NCBI GenBank assembly: GCA_051294375.1
Contig: CM119267.1
Coordinates: 19,380,709 to 19,444,708 of the forward strand
DNA: 64,000 bases
Direction of reading: 5' to 3'
DNA from: Paraspadella gotoi
Lineage: Eukaryota > Chaetognatha
Shown here piece by piece: positions 48,778 to 62,035 of this stretch. The notes under the pieces were generated by a model. It was given only the letters and a program-made list of their open reading frames with translations, had not been told where the DNA came from and ran no database searches. Position numbers and translations under genes: made by a program. Position 1 is the stretch's first letter; each line of letters begins with the position of its first letter.

Positions 48778-48812
<35 letters not shown>

Positions 48813-48970
48813 GACGTCGGTCGTTGTTGCGTTATTTTGTTCCCAGATACGGGAGCGCCTCTGGCGGTAATTAGCCAATATGTATGCGGACGATGGCGTC
48901 GTTATCTCAGGAACGAAACGTTGATTATCGTGGCAGTCATCACCTTTTCTTCTACGATCCTTTCGGTTTC

Positions 48971-49011
<41 letters not shown>

Positions 49012-49929
49012 CCTTTCACTCTGTCTTTCTCTTTCTCTCGGTCTGAGGCTTTCTTCTTGGTATTCAATTCGCATCTCCATTGTTGGGGCTGAGAAATCTC
49101 CACCGGCCGTCTGTATATTTCTCATTTCTTTTTTTCTTTTCTTATTTTTCCTTTCTTTTCCTTTCCTTCTCTTCCTCCTTTTAAATAATATTTTTTACAA
49201 TATACGCATCCATTGTTCCTCCGACTCTGAGTATCGAGCAACCCTTTCCCTTGTTCATCTTACTTTGTCGTCCATAAAATAGGACAACGCTCTTTAATTT
49301 AGTCATAAAAATATCTGCTTGCTCTCACAATTCATTCACATACATGTATAATAATATAATACAATAATATAATATAATAATAATTGAAAATAAAAACGAA
49401 ATCTTATCAACAACGATTTGATTTGTAATAAAGCAGGACATGTTTCGGCTTTCATACAAGCCTTCATCAGCGCGTTTTGACAATTTCAATAACCGAAAAA
49501 TGTGAAAAAACACAACGAAAAGAAACAACTTTACCAATGTCAATATAATAATAATATAATACATTGTATATATATCTGCTGTTGGTGGCATCCTCCCAAA
49601 TAGCTGTGTGAAGTGCCATTTTTGTTAACGCTGCTCCTTTTCGATCGCCTGTCCCTGTGCTTTTCGTAGTTACGCTTTGTTCGACGAAGTTTCTCATTTT
49701 AAGGGTTTTCTTTTCAGCAGAACCTTGAACTCAAATTTTACAATTCGACCACTATTTTACCATTTCTTGTACGTATTTTACGACCTCGCCCAACTGACCC
49801 AGACACATTTCCACTCCATTCCCTGTCCGTACATCATCACCCCCGCCCCCTGGGTACCCGTGTCCAATAGACCGTCTCTCTCTCTCTCTCTCGCTCAAAT
49901 CGACGCCAAGTCCGCGATTTGACCCAATC

Positions 49930-50230
49930 TCGTTTCAACCGCGAGGACGGAACCCATTTACGCAATTCTATCGTCCGGATCGTTGGTCGCCGACATTTCG
50001 GCGCCATTGACGCCGACGGCCGCGCCACGAACCGGCGTCGGTGGGCGCGATGGACGCTGCGTCCGGAAGAGGACGGAAGGACGATGAGCGCCGCGGATCA
50101 TTAACGCGAGGAATGCGCGATGAAGGATTTTGAATTGCGGAAGGACGCCAGCGGTTTCGACGTTGCTGGTGGCGATGCAGCGGCTGCGACGAACGACGAA
50201 CGACGAACGACGAACGACGAACGACGATTA
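49930..50230. promoter_or_regulatory. CpG-rich patch, possible promoter
   Basis: CpG-dense sequence with GGCGCC, GACGCCGACGG and a 7-base tandem repeat (CGAACGA)n at 50189-50226. It is the nearest CpG island upstream of the minus-strand dispanin-like genes, about 2.4 kb from exon 1 of paralogue C, so it could hold their missing first exons or promoter. No motif decides this. Confidence 0.25.
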
Positions 50231-52573
50231 GGAATCGCCGTATAGATTTTCAATCAACCGACTGGTCGGGCGGTTCATCGAGAAAATCTCCAGACTTCGA
50301 TTTATGCAAATTGATTTTTAAGTCGATTTTGGGCGGCGCTGGCGGCGGATTTTGGGAAAGTTTGAATATCGGATCGGGATTCGATAGATACTCGAGGCGG
50401 ATAAGAGATGGGAGCGGGGAAAATAAAGGTCATATGTTTTGAAATAAACAAGAAAAATTAAATATATAATATGTCTAATTATAAAATTTGCCTCGTAAAG
50501 CGGAAAATATTTTTAAATTAGTTTCCAATTCTGCTACAGATCATTGAGCTTAATTTTATGCACCTTTGTAATTATCTGCCACTTCACATTTCGAGCTATG
50601 CGTTTTCAACAGTAAATAAATTATTACGTGGGTGAGGAACTTTCCCTCCCACTAAATGGTTGATGTGGTGAGATTTACCAGTGTGTGAATGGTAAGGTCA
50701 CCGTTGTCGACTTTGTCGCTCGTCTTCGTCATTTGAGTCACTACAATTTCATCTTTTATCTTTTTTTTTTCACCTCAGAGTTTCTGTTTGTTCTTTTCAA
50801 TTTAATCTCTCTTCATTTTTCGCCTATTAACTTTTGCCGCTACTTCCATTTTTCTGTCATCATTTTCCGGTCATATTATTCTCAGACAAGAGACTGCGTC
50901 GAGAATCGACGACGAAATGGGGCGAGGAAGGGAGGGGGTGGTGGGAGGAGGAAGGGGGGAGGGGCATCGTTGTATTGAACCCCATCTCTCTTTGTTCCGC
51001 GAGAAGACGGGATTTCGTCCTCGGGAGCTGAGATGGCGACCTTGGCGAGGAGACGGGGAAAGTCGCTCTCCCCACGTTTGTCTATCATTAAATGACTACG
51101 CGTTTCCCCTTACCACTTTATCCGTAGCTTACTTTATTCGCACCTTTCTCGGGGCCTCTTTTCTCCTAATGCTTTTCGCTTTTCAAAACCTAGTACTTCT
51201 CCTCCGTAAACTTTTCCCCCCCGACTCCAAACGCCCCTTCTTCCCTTCGCCCCACCTCCTTACCCGCCCTTCCACCCGCCCGTCATCCCCGACGAGGCGA
51301 GGTCGATTAAACTCCGCGGGAGTCTGAGCCAAAACCGAAAAAAAGGGGGGGGCAGATTGAGGGAGAGACGCGAAAATTACTGTGGAGCACAGCTGCACGT
51401 TGAATCGGACTAAATCGCGAAAAGAGGAAGAGCGGGGAAAGGTGTCGTTCTCGACTCCGAACCATAAAAAAGCGAGGAATGCTGGAGCGATTCCAATTTT
51501 TTTTTTTTTTTTTTTTTTTTGTTAGTCTCGACAGAGGAAAGTTTACGATGACCTCGGGTCGTGTACTTTCTACGTTTTTTTTTTAAATTCCTCAAACTTT
51601 ATCCGGCATTTACATTCAGCAACGTGAATCGATGAAAAGATGGACGCACGGACGGAAGGATTTAAATTATCTCGAGTCAAAAGCCGGGGAGGCAGAAAGG
51701 AATTAGCTTATATGTAAAACGTCAATGAAAATGACCTTGACTTGAGCTCAAAAGAATTTTCGATTATATGTATGTACAAAAATCTGTTCTAAAATTAGGA
51801 AGCCTCTAAAAATTTTCCTGGGGTTTCTTTCTTTTGAGATTTTTTTTTCCTGTTGTGGTTGTTGTTGTTATTGTTTTTTTTTGGGGGGGGGGTAAGGGGC
51901 ATCGGTCTCGTTTCCAAGTCATCAACTCGAACGGCCCTCTACGTAAACTGAGTGAGAAGGTTAAGTCGAGCTCGTTAGCTGCCAGGATTCGTGAAAGGAG
52001 ATTCAACTACCGACACCTTTATATAACTGAAACTTTACGTTTACGTTTACAAACTTTACGTGTTAGTGTTAAAAAGACATCTGTCTGAATGAGATATCTT
52101 TTTTGTAATGGTATCAATAGTGTAAAAAAAAAATATAAGCTTCATTGATGAAATTTGATAATTCAAAAGCCACGTTTATCGAAAACGTGTTCGTCGTCGT
52201 CGTCGTCGTTGTCGTCGTCGTCGTCGTCGCGTTTCAACTTGCCGTTTTACTCGAACACTTCGCGAGAAAATTGCAAGTTTTTTTTTCTCTCTACAATTTT
52301 TTACTTTTTTTTTCTCAATGACGTCGAGAGTATTTAATTATAATTAAATCTTAGAAAATCTTCGCTCGGTTATCGGTCTTCCTTCTTCTTCGCCTTTTTT
52401 TTTTTTTGCCGATAAAACGTCGACTAATCAGCGCGAAAGAAAATCCTAGTCGTCGTCATCGTTACATCGTTTTCATCGTCGTCCTCATCGTTTTAACGAT
52501 GCCTCACTTCGTTTTTAACGCCGAGCTGTCGCGCCAGTCGTCAAGCGACGATGATGGGAAAGTCACCGAGAGA

Positions 52574-52645
<72 letters not shown>

Positions 52646-52827
52646 AGAGAGTATCTCTCCCTTGTCACCCAAAGCAGCGCCCTTTTCGACTCCCATCCAT
52701 TGACCACTCTCGCCTTCTTCACACACCACCCGACCTTAACTGGCGGTGACAGGCGGCTTCAAAAGTGTCAGACCGAACCAAAACCTCGACGTCTCTCTCC
52801 TCCGCTGACGGAGAGAGGGTGGGGGAG

Positions 52828-52879
<52 letters not shown>

Positions 52880-52891
52880 CAGAGAGAGAGA

Positions 52892-52934
<43 letters not shown>

Positions 52935-54005
52935 AATGGCGGGATGACGTCATCAACGTCGCTGAAAAAACCGAAATGAAGCGAAAACAGAAAAATAACC
53001 TAAACGAAACAAAGAAAAGTTGAATAATTAGAGAGAAACAAAAATAGTTGCGAGGACAATAACCGAAAGGCTAATGAGAATGTTAAGGGGAAAAAAATAC
53101 AAAGAGAGAAAGTTAAACAATTCCCGCCAAAAAAACTGAAAATGAATATGAAAATATCAATGTCTCTGATTTCATTATTTCACAGAGAGTGAATAAACGG
53201 GACTGTGAGTCTTGATTGAAAGAGTGATGGAGGCCACTAAAGCCTGTCCAAAGTCAGGGGCAAGATAGCTTATTTATTAAATGAATGGATAATTTTTATA
53301 TTGGTTGTACCAATTTCATACAATTATCAATAAAACTATCCATGGAAAATGAAAAAGCCAACTACGTTAGTTTCGGAGATACAGCGAGTCCAACGAATCA
53401 AGAAAAGTTTGGAAATGAAAATTGAAGTACTAACACAAAGTGTAAAAGTATGTTCGAACGATGTTGAGCTAGCAAGCAGAGCAAGCAGTCACGGGATGGA
53501 ATAAAGGGATAAGTACCATTAAAAGAAGGGAAGGAAAACTCTATAAGAAAATAGTTTGAATAATTGAATGAATATATATATGTGCCTGAACTACGTCTTA
53601 GTTTGTTGGGACATCAGAAACTTGTGTAAGTACGGCGGACAACGGCCCTAGCCAGGGAATCGAAGAAAACGCGCCGTGATATTTTTGCTTCGGACGCGAT
53701 TTGTTTTGAAGAGGGAATTCGCGTGCGGACACGGAAGCGCGTTTTCTGGGGAGAGGGGGGATTAAGTCGAAACGACCGTTGCCTGATTGAATGGAACCGG
53801 GCAGTTGCGAACCGACGCCTCAGAACTCATCCCTTCGATCAATTACATCCGGAGTCCGACGTGGTTATTTTTGCCTCCGCAAGATTTCGGGAATGAATTT
53901 TTTTTTTTTTTTGGCCGAATTACTCCTAGAGGGGCAGTTGGGTAATGGTGCAATCTGGCGGAATGAGTGTGAGAGAGAGAGAGAGAGAGAAGAGAGAGCG
54001 AGAGC

Positions 54006-54083
<78 letters not shown>

Positions 54084-54840
54084 CTAAGATAAGGATATTG
54101 AGAGCTCATTGGCAAAACAAACTAAAACAAAATGAAAAAATCTGCACTTAGATGTACCTTGCTACTAGAAATACATTTTGAATAAATTTTGACAATTTAA
54201 CAACAACTAACTTACGGTATTTATTATAAAATTAAAGTCTAAGAATGTTGCAAAAAAATTGGCTTATATTCTTTTGTGTAAGAAGCAAAACTTCGTTGGT
54301 CGATTGACTTCGGTTCTCTTGAAATCATTTTTCTAATTCTCTTTCATTTTATTGAGCCCCGATGGATCGTATAGTTTCTTGACCTTGTGACTTGGCCAAC
54401 TTCGCTATAAATATGTCCTTGTTTTTTTCTTGGTTACCTTAAAAATAACTGGCACACATTCGCTTAATACTGGAAATCGGTTCTAAGGGCGAATTCCTCT
54501 TTCACAGTTCACGGAGGTAAGGTTCGGGTAAGGATCGAAAAGAAAGTAAAGGAAAAGAAGGATTTTTTATCGGATGATTAACGATGGAATGAAATCGGAG
54601 CCTTCGTCTTGGAGAGACTATGAATGGAATGTTGATTGGCGAAGAGGGCGTGGCGGGAGAAGGTTGAGAATGCAAAGGATGTGAAGAAGGCGAAGAAGGT
54701 GAAGGAAAAGGAGGCTAAGAATACAAAAGATTCAAATTGAAAGGCGAGAATTAAGCAAAGAAGACTGAGTAAATACTCAGTGAGTCTGGCTTTGCAACAA
54801 GTTAACCTCGCCAATAAGCATGACTTCTTAACTCGTGACG
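50231..54840. other. Intergenic, no gene recognised
   Basis: Contains GA tracts (52574-52645, 52830-52930, 53968-54080), a T run (51499-51520), (GTC)n (52193-52231), repeat R1 copy 3 and a CpG-richer patch at 53660-53860. Reading frames here are repeat-driven or short with no recognisable domain. Confidence 0.55.
53231..53330 (-). repeat. Dispersed repeat family R1, copy 3 (inverted)
   Basis: The reverse complement reads GGTACAACCAATATAAAAAT, then TATCCATTCATTTAATAAAT, AAGCTATCTTGCCC and CTGACTTTGGACAGGCTTTA. It is the longest copy seen. No coding capacity. Confidence 0.65.
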
Positions 54841-55148
54841 CCGCTTGCTCATTTAATATTACAATCAGCTCATGACCATCAGGTACCGGGATCGATTCCT
54901 TATGTACCTACCAAGCGAGAAGCTTGAGGAAGGCCGTGAACCTTGGGGGCCTGGAAAACTGTCGAGCCTGTTTCCAAACCCAGGACCGGTTCCGTGGCTG
55001 CTAGAATGGTTAAAGAAATTGATGCCAAGGTCGAAGAAGGCGGATCGCGACGGAAAGGGGAATGAATCAATCAATCAATGAATTAATTATTCAAACAATC
55101 AATACTTATTTGTACTGAATGAATGAATAATTTAATTGAATAATTGAT

Positions 55149-55149
<1 letters not shown>

Positions 55150-55246
<97 letters not shown>

Positions 55247-55247
55247 T
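55150..55247. repeat. (AAT)n microsatellite 1
   Basis: Pure trinucleotide tract of about 32 units. Confidence 0.95.
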
Positions 55248-55942
55248 AATGAATGAACAAATGAATGTCTAATCAAAACGTAAAAAATGAAGACAGAATT
55301 AGAAAGACTCAAATAAAGAAGAGAAAAAAAAGAAAGAAGGAAAGAAATTGAGTAGAAAAGGAAAGCTAATTAATTAGACATGAAGACCTTGTACACGTAC
55401 ACGTGCACGTACACGCGCCGCCCTTTTTTGTTTTGGTCTCAAGGTCTTTAATTTCGATTCCGCCGGGGCGAGGAAGAGGAGAAGAGGAAGAAGGGGGAGG
55501 AGGGGCGGGTTGGGGGGGGGGGGTTGAGCCCGAAACAAAGCGATCGAGTTTTAAATCTTTTTTTTTTTGTTTTTAATTTAAATCTCGAATAATCTTAGAT
55601 TATTTTTTAAGTGCTACTTTTGTTTTTTGTTCGTTGTTTTGTTTTTTTTCGGAGAAACAAGTTTGACGCAATACAATGGTCGCGATCTGCCGACGATAAT
55701 TAAGCGGTAATCAGCTAATCAGTTGATAAATGACGATAATTCTTTCAATTTGTTATCCTAATTTGATCATAACATATGGTACCATACCAAACCATTGGCT
55801 GCGCTAATACGTATAAATCGCTTGCAAGGGATTAATTTTTTTTAACTATTATTATTTTTTCAACTGGCACCATTTTTTTTTACTTGCACCATTTTTTTAA
55901 CTCGCACTATTTTTCCAACTTGCATCATTTTTTCAACAATAG

Positions 55943-55943
55943 C

Positions 55944-56039
<96 letters not shown>
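55943..56039. repeat. (AAT)n microsatellite 2
   Basis: Second pure AAT tract of the same length class, 0.7 kb from the first. A degenerate repeat of CACCATTTTTTTAACT precedes it at 55865-55935. Confidence 0.95.
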
Positions 56040-56284
56040 CATGCTTGACGCTTTTTATCATCTTCATCGTTCAAACTCATCAAGCTCGATTGCTTCGCTT
56101 CATAATAAGTCAATATTGTTTTTAAATGGCTTCTGTTAACGGAAGCGAAGATTAAGGCAACTCGCAGACAAACAACGACGACGCGATGGTCACCATGACA
56201 ACGATGATTAAAATTAATCTACTTTAGTTCTGTTCGTAACTAATCCGTCCGGCTTTTGCGTTGACGTTGAGTTGTGCTTGTTGT

Positions 56285-56285
<1 letters not shown>

Positions 56286-56329
<44 letters not shown>
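56286..56329. repeat. (ACG)n microsatellite
   Basis: About 14 uninterrupted GAC/ACG units. No gene context recognised. Confidence 0.95.
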
Positions 56330-56701
56330 AAACAATCTCTCTTTATTCTCCCTAATACATAATCTCAAATACGAATCGCAGCGCCACCCATCGACTCGAC
56401 GAGTAAACAAAAAAACCGGTCTGAAGAGCAAACAAAAAGTCTATCCGACTCGGCGGGTGACCAAAAAAACAACAAAAAAGATAAACAAATAAAGGCTACA
56501 TTAATTTCGGTTACAGAAAGTCGGATGTTCGATAATTCGTTGCGCCAAGATCGAAGGGCCAAGATTGACCCCCCCCTAAGCTCGACCGTACCTTCACCCG
56601 TAGCTCCCACTCCCAAAAAAAAATTAATTTTTTTGACTTCACATTAATTTTGTTAATGAAAAAAAAAGGATGATCAAATAATTTCTCAACCCCGGTTTGA
56701 C

Positions 56702-56778
56702 TTAGACCCACCTCTCTGGCCCTCTCAGCACTCAACCCCGTATTGACTAATTTAGACCCACCTCTCTGGCCCTCTCAG
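56702..56778. repeat. 50-base tandem duplication
   Basis: The 27-base string beginning TTAGACCCACCTCTCTGG is at 56702-56728 and again, exactly, at 56752-56778. Confidence 0.9.
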
Positions 56779-57188
56779 GCAACTCCCCCCCCTTCCCCCA
56801 GAAGAAGAAAAAAATTAAAATAAGAAAACCGTTTAATATTTATAAAAGATTATTTAAACATAATTTAGAAAACATTATTATTATTGCATTGTTTTTTTTT
56901 TAACGAACAAAAACGGGACATTTAAATTTCGTTCATTCAAAAAAATTTAGAAAAAAAAAAATCACCGAAGGTCCGGCAGCCTTTTTCTCCAGGCCCCTTC
57001 TATTTGCACCGGGCCAGCACCACCTACTTCCCCTACTCCCCCCCTCCCCGCCATCTAATCCCCCACCATCCCCCTCCCCCTTACACCCCCACCCCAACGA
57101 AATTATAAATAAAAATTCACACCCCTCCGATATCGGACTCACATGGGGCGAAAGAAATAGAAATGGTGTGTGATCGAAGTGGAGGACG

Positions 57189-57220
<32 letters not shown>

Positions 57221-58458
57221 AGAGGAGAGAGGAGGTTCGTGTGAAGAAAAAGGGCGAGGAGGAGTGAAGGAGGAGGAGGATTGAGGAGTGAGGATGACCG
57301 GAAATGAAGAGGGCGTGAGAGGATGACGAGAAAAAAAAGGGTTTGACGGAAGGCAAGCGGAAGTCACGGCGGCACGACGACGATGGACGACGACCAAGAA
57401 GGACGGAAAATATATTTAATTTGTTTATATATATATTATTTTTTTTTTGGTTTGTTTTATGTAATTTCTTCTTTTTTTGTTTTGAAAAATTTTTGTTTGT
57501 CGTTTGTCGTTGGAAGGAAAGTAAACAGTCCTCGTCGCGAGAGGTAAGTAAACGAGAAAGAGAGCATGAGAGAGAGAGAGAGATGAGATGAGAGAGAGAG
57601 AGAGAGAGAGAGAAGAGAGAGAGAGATGATGAGAGAGAGAGAGAGAAGGAGAATGAGACGGCCCGGTCGCCCCCTGGGTGGCGTGCGATGAAGAGAAAAA
57701 GATTGCACACAAAAATCCTGCAAGAGGGAGGAGGAAAAAAAAGTTTAGGTAGTGTAGTTAACGATATTAATTATTTATTACAAAATGAAGGGCGAAGGAG
57801 AAAGAACCGAACAGAGGACGAGGGAGAGGAAAATCGCGGGACGTCAATCGAGACGAAACGTGAGTGAGATGAGAGAGGAGAGAGAGGAGAGAGAGAGAGA
57901 GAGAGAGAGAAGAAGAGAGAAGAGAGAGAGACGAGGAGAAGGAATGAGATGAGAGACGGAGAGGACGAGAGAGAGAGACACTGGGCAACAGAGNNNNNNN
58001 NNNNNNNNNNNNNNNNNNNNNNNNNNNNNNNNNTCGGTTATGGCGTCTCTGGCGCCACGAGGCCTCAAATGACGACGCTCAGGTGACGTGAATGGTCGAC
58101 GATGACGACGATGACGACGACGACGATGACGACGACGGGACGAAGGAGAAAATTAAAACAAAAAAAGCGAAAAAAAAAAAACTGAACGAAAGAGTCTAGA
58201 TTGTGAGTGTTGGTGATGAAGAGAGGGAAAAGAGGAGGAAGAGGAGGAAGAGGACAGAAGGTGATTTCGTCCGCTCTCCAGCCGCGCCACTTTCTATGGG
58301 GCTCGTGCTTGCATCATGGAACCAGAGCGAGAGAGAGAGAGAGATAGGGAGAACGTGAAGAACGATAAGAGGATGGAGAGAAAAGCGAGAAATGAAGGAG
58401 AGGGAGTTAAAAATGAATGGAAAACCTGGGATATAAAGAGAAAAATTTTATGAAAAGA

Positions 58459-58470
58459 AAGAGAGAGAGA

Positions 58471-58524
<54 letters not shown>

Positions 58525-58526
58525 AG

Positions 58527-58558
<32 letters not shown>

Positions 58559-58580
58559 GAGAGAGAAAGAGAGAAGAGAG
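58459..58580. repeat. (GA)n tract, with a facing (CT)n tract at 58715-58783
   Basis: A long GA tract and, about 140 bases on, a long CT tract, giving a potential large purine-pyrimidine fold-back. A further (CT)n is at 59189-59243 and GA at 61969-62034. Confidence 0.9.
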
Positions 58581-58712
58581 GTTTTCGGGATCCGGTTACT
58601 GCAATCGCGCCCTCTTGGTTCTTCGAGCCAAAAGAATTTTGTCTGCGAGTCGAATGAAACAAAAGCGCATCTCGCACTTTGGGTCGATAGGAGGGCGATC
58701 CGCGTTGTTGCT

Positions 58713-58778
<66 letters not shown>

Positions 58779-59186
58779 TCTACAATCTCTTATTAGTGAA
58801 TAATGAATTATTATATTTTTTTTAATTTTCTTTTGACTGTTCGTTTCTTAGTCCCTTTACATGCACGTTACAATACTATTTAATCAAAATAAAACGAAAA
58901 TCCTATTTTGCATTTTTTTATCGTCCGTTGCCGTTAAACTGATGAAGTTCTTTTTTTTATTCATATGTTTTTAGCACAATAGTTGTTTAACATTAAATCA
59001 ACCAGTTTGCAATTCGATAAGTAACAATCAGGTGACTATAAAATTAATCGTTTCGGCTTGACGCATCTAATCACGTCGGCACGTTGCCTTTTATTCTTGC
59101 GCTTTAACTAATCAACGATTAAAGACTTTTTTCTGCTTCTACTAATTAAATCCGGTTTGATTTAATACTCCGTCGTTAATTCGCAA

Positions 59187-59249
<63 letters not shown>

Positions 59250-59759
59250 CTCTCTCTCCCTACAGAACGAAATAAGTGTTCTTTTTTCTTTCAAAGAAAG
59301 TCTCTCTTCCCCTCCGTTTACGCTTTCCCCCCCTCGCCCCCCCTCGCCCTCCCTCGGCATCTCCGGATGGACTCTTCTTTTTATTTCGTCCGGGGACGTT
59401 CACCCCGATCCTCATTTCTCATGAGCGATAATGAAGAGACAAGAAACTTGGATGTTTGCGGCTGACGAGTCCGCGCGGGGGCGGAAGTGGGAGAGGAAAA
59501 GATTGCTGCCAAAAAAAAAGTAGGAATTTTATCTTATTACATTCATAAGGTCAGAGATTACGTTCCTCGTGTCGTCTTGGTGCGAGAATCGAGAAAAGGA
59601 TTTTGATATTCAGAAACGAAAACAAAATCATTGAAGTGTTCTGCGAGGAGGTGAAAGAGCCAAAATCCTTTTTTACTGCAATATGCAAATGAAAATTTAA
59701 ATATTTCTGTTATCTTTAAAAATATTTTCTTTTTCTTTCGTTAAACCGATTTAAATCTT

Positions 59760-59950
59760 CAGCAACCCGACCTCAACAACGCACTCCCCGTGGGCGCCTT
59801 CCGCAATCCGAGCGCGAAATATTTGGCGCCGCGATTCAAAGGCGCAATCGGGCGGCGCGGCGCGGAGCCAAGGGGCGGACCCGTCGGCGTTGGAGCCCGT
59901 CGAATGATTTCGTCGAAGAGAAGATATGACCCCGGGGTCGACGTCATTCC
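59760..59950. promoter_or_regulatory. CpG-rich patch with GC box
   Basis: GGCGCC sites, GGGCGGCGCGGCGCGG and a GGGGCGG box. CpG-island-like, with no associated reading frame recognised. Confidence 0.25.
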
Positions 59951-60963
59951 GTTTCCATAGAAAAAAGAAATAGGGGATGAAAAATATGACCCCTGTAGGG
60001 ACAGAGGGAGTGATGGGCGGTGGTGGTCTCTACTAGAATAAAAAAAAATATACAAGCCCGACGAAAGAAAAAAAGGGGGAACCAGCGAATTTTTTCCCCC
60101 AGAAAAAGAAACGCCTTCTTTGGTTCCTCCTTCTTTTCCTCTCTCCTTTCATTTTCCATCTAGACCCACTTTTTTTTTCCTCTCCGATGGATGAACCGCA
60201 GTTGGCAAAATTCGTCGAGCGCTTTCGATTTCCAATCCATCAGGCGGCGCCTGTAGTCTGTAGCTTCATATCCTTAGCTATCTGAAGCATCTTCTGTAGT
60301 TTCGCCGATAAAAACTAACCATCGACAGACCTTGATTGCATAATATGCAATGCATATCTATGGCGCAGCTACTGTTTGTTTCGATTTTTAGGAAAGATAA
60401 ATTTTATTCAGAACTTTTTAATTCCCTGCGAAGTAACTTGGTCACCCTGGTTAAAGATTACGTGTGTTATAGATTTTGTGTTTTATAAACGGTAAATGTT
60501 AAACTAGGTAAAAACTCGCTTTCTTGTATAGTTTTTCTCCAAAATTTACCCGCCGTCGCCCACGATCTCTCTGGCCTCAGATTTTTAAATTTTCGCCCGT
60601 CAATCGAGCTGCGCAATTAACCCTCACTTTCCCGCCGAAATAGAATAAAGCCGCTTTTCTTAATCGCCGAACTCCGCCAATCCTTAAACGCTTTCACGTC
60701 ACCTCAACAACCTCAACACCTCAACATTACGCATACCGTTGATATTTTACCTGTCGGTTACTGTCGTCTTCATACGGCATACGTCATATCACCCTCTTTT
60801 CTTTCCCAAGAAACCCGACAGCGACTTGGAGAGCCGCTTCTAGGGTTTCCGACTCTATCTTTCCACCGGGAGACTTCGACATCGTCTTCGTCGTTATCAT
60901 CGTCGTCGTCGTCGTCGACGTTATCGCCCTCCCGATCGTCGTCGCCGTTGCCAGGCAGCGACG

Positions 60964-61117
60964 CACGTGCTTCCGAAGCGCCCCGCGTCGATTGGTCCTC
61001 GAGGGCGGCGAGAAACCTGCGAGCTCCGATTGGTCGATTTGAGAACGGCCACGCTGACGTCGCGATTCGAAAAGCGAACCAATCAGAGCGGGAGAAACAC
61101 CGCGTCTCGCGACGTCA
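60964..61117. promoter_or_regulatory. Compact promoter-like cluster (E-box, CCAAT boxes, CRE sites)
   Basis: Within 155 bases: CACGTG at 60964-60969, inverted CCAAT (ATTGG) at 60991 and 61029, CCAAT at 61079-61083, a CRE-type TGACGTC at 61055-61061 and GACGTCA at 61111-61117. The DNA around it is CpG-rich and is preceded by (CGT)n. NF-Y, CREB/ATF and bHLH factors are the families known to bind such sites. The next gene in plus orientation is the reductase at 63764, 2.6 kb away with a probable 5' UTR intron. A divergent minus-strand gene is also possible. Confidence 0.5.
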
Positions 61118-61973
61118 GTGTCGAAGAAAACGCGGAAACAACTTTACTCTGCCTTTGACTTGTGGGTCTCATTACTCTCAATCCTTCACAACATCCACCT
61201 ATCCCCCCCCCTTAAACTCCCCCCCACTGCTGCACTTTACTCACATTTCTTATCACCCTGAGATTTTTCTCTCGCGTCCTTCTTTTTCCCTCTTTTTCAC
61301 TCTGTCTCGCTCTTTCTCTCTCCCACTTTCCCAGGATAAAATAAATAATAAAAAATAATTATTTATCAAATACAAAAGTAAAACCGATTGATTTTTTTTC
61401 TTTTTTTCAAGACGTCGAAGCCTCGCTCTCTCTCTGTTGTCAAACGAAGATAGCAATAACCCTCCACATACAATTAATTCTGGCAATAAATAATCATACA
61501 GAGATAATAAAAAGATACTATTATTATTAACGCGTCAATAAAGAATAATGTTCGCGTAGCGAGAGACCCGCGGACTCCGGCCGGGAGGACGGAACTGACT
61601 AGAGCCGGTAAAGCTGCTCTCATTTAGTTCGTGACGAACTCCATTCGTCCATAAGTCCCTCAACTCCGTCCATTCTCCCAATTCCTCCGTCGGTCTCTCT
61701 CTCCATCCGTCCATCTTCCCTCTCCCGGGCGAGATTAATCATTGACTTATTGTCTCCAAAACTCCATAACTCATCTCGTCTAAGACGGAGACTCTTAGGA
61801 CAAAGAGTTCGGAAGTGGGGGGGAGGGGAGAGAGAGGGAGAGCGGGGAAAGGAGGGAGGGGAGACGGTGAGAGAGGGTGGGGGAGAGAATGTCGGGGTGG
61901 TGGAAGAAGGGAGAGAGAAGAGGAGGGAAAGACTGGAAAGAAGGAAGGGAGGAAGGAACGAAAAAAGGGAGAG

Positions 61974-62035
<62 letters not shown>

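Noticed and set aside
54880-54900. tRNA-like T-loop (GGGATCGATTCC)
   Set aside because: No matching acceptor stem or anticodon arm around it.
54872-55081. 69-codon frame with Pro/Gly-rich text
   Set aside because: Short, no known motif, no convincing splice signals.
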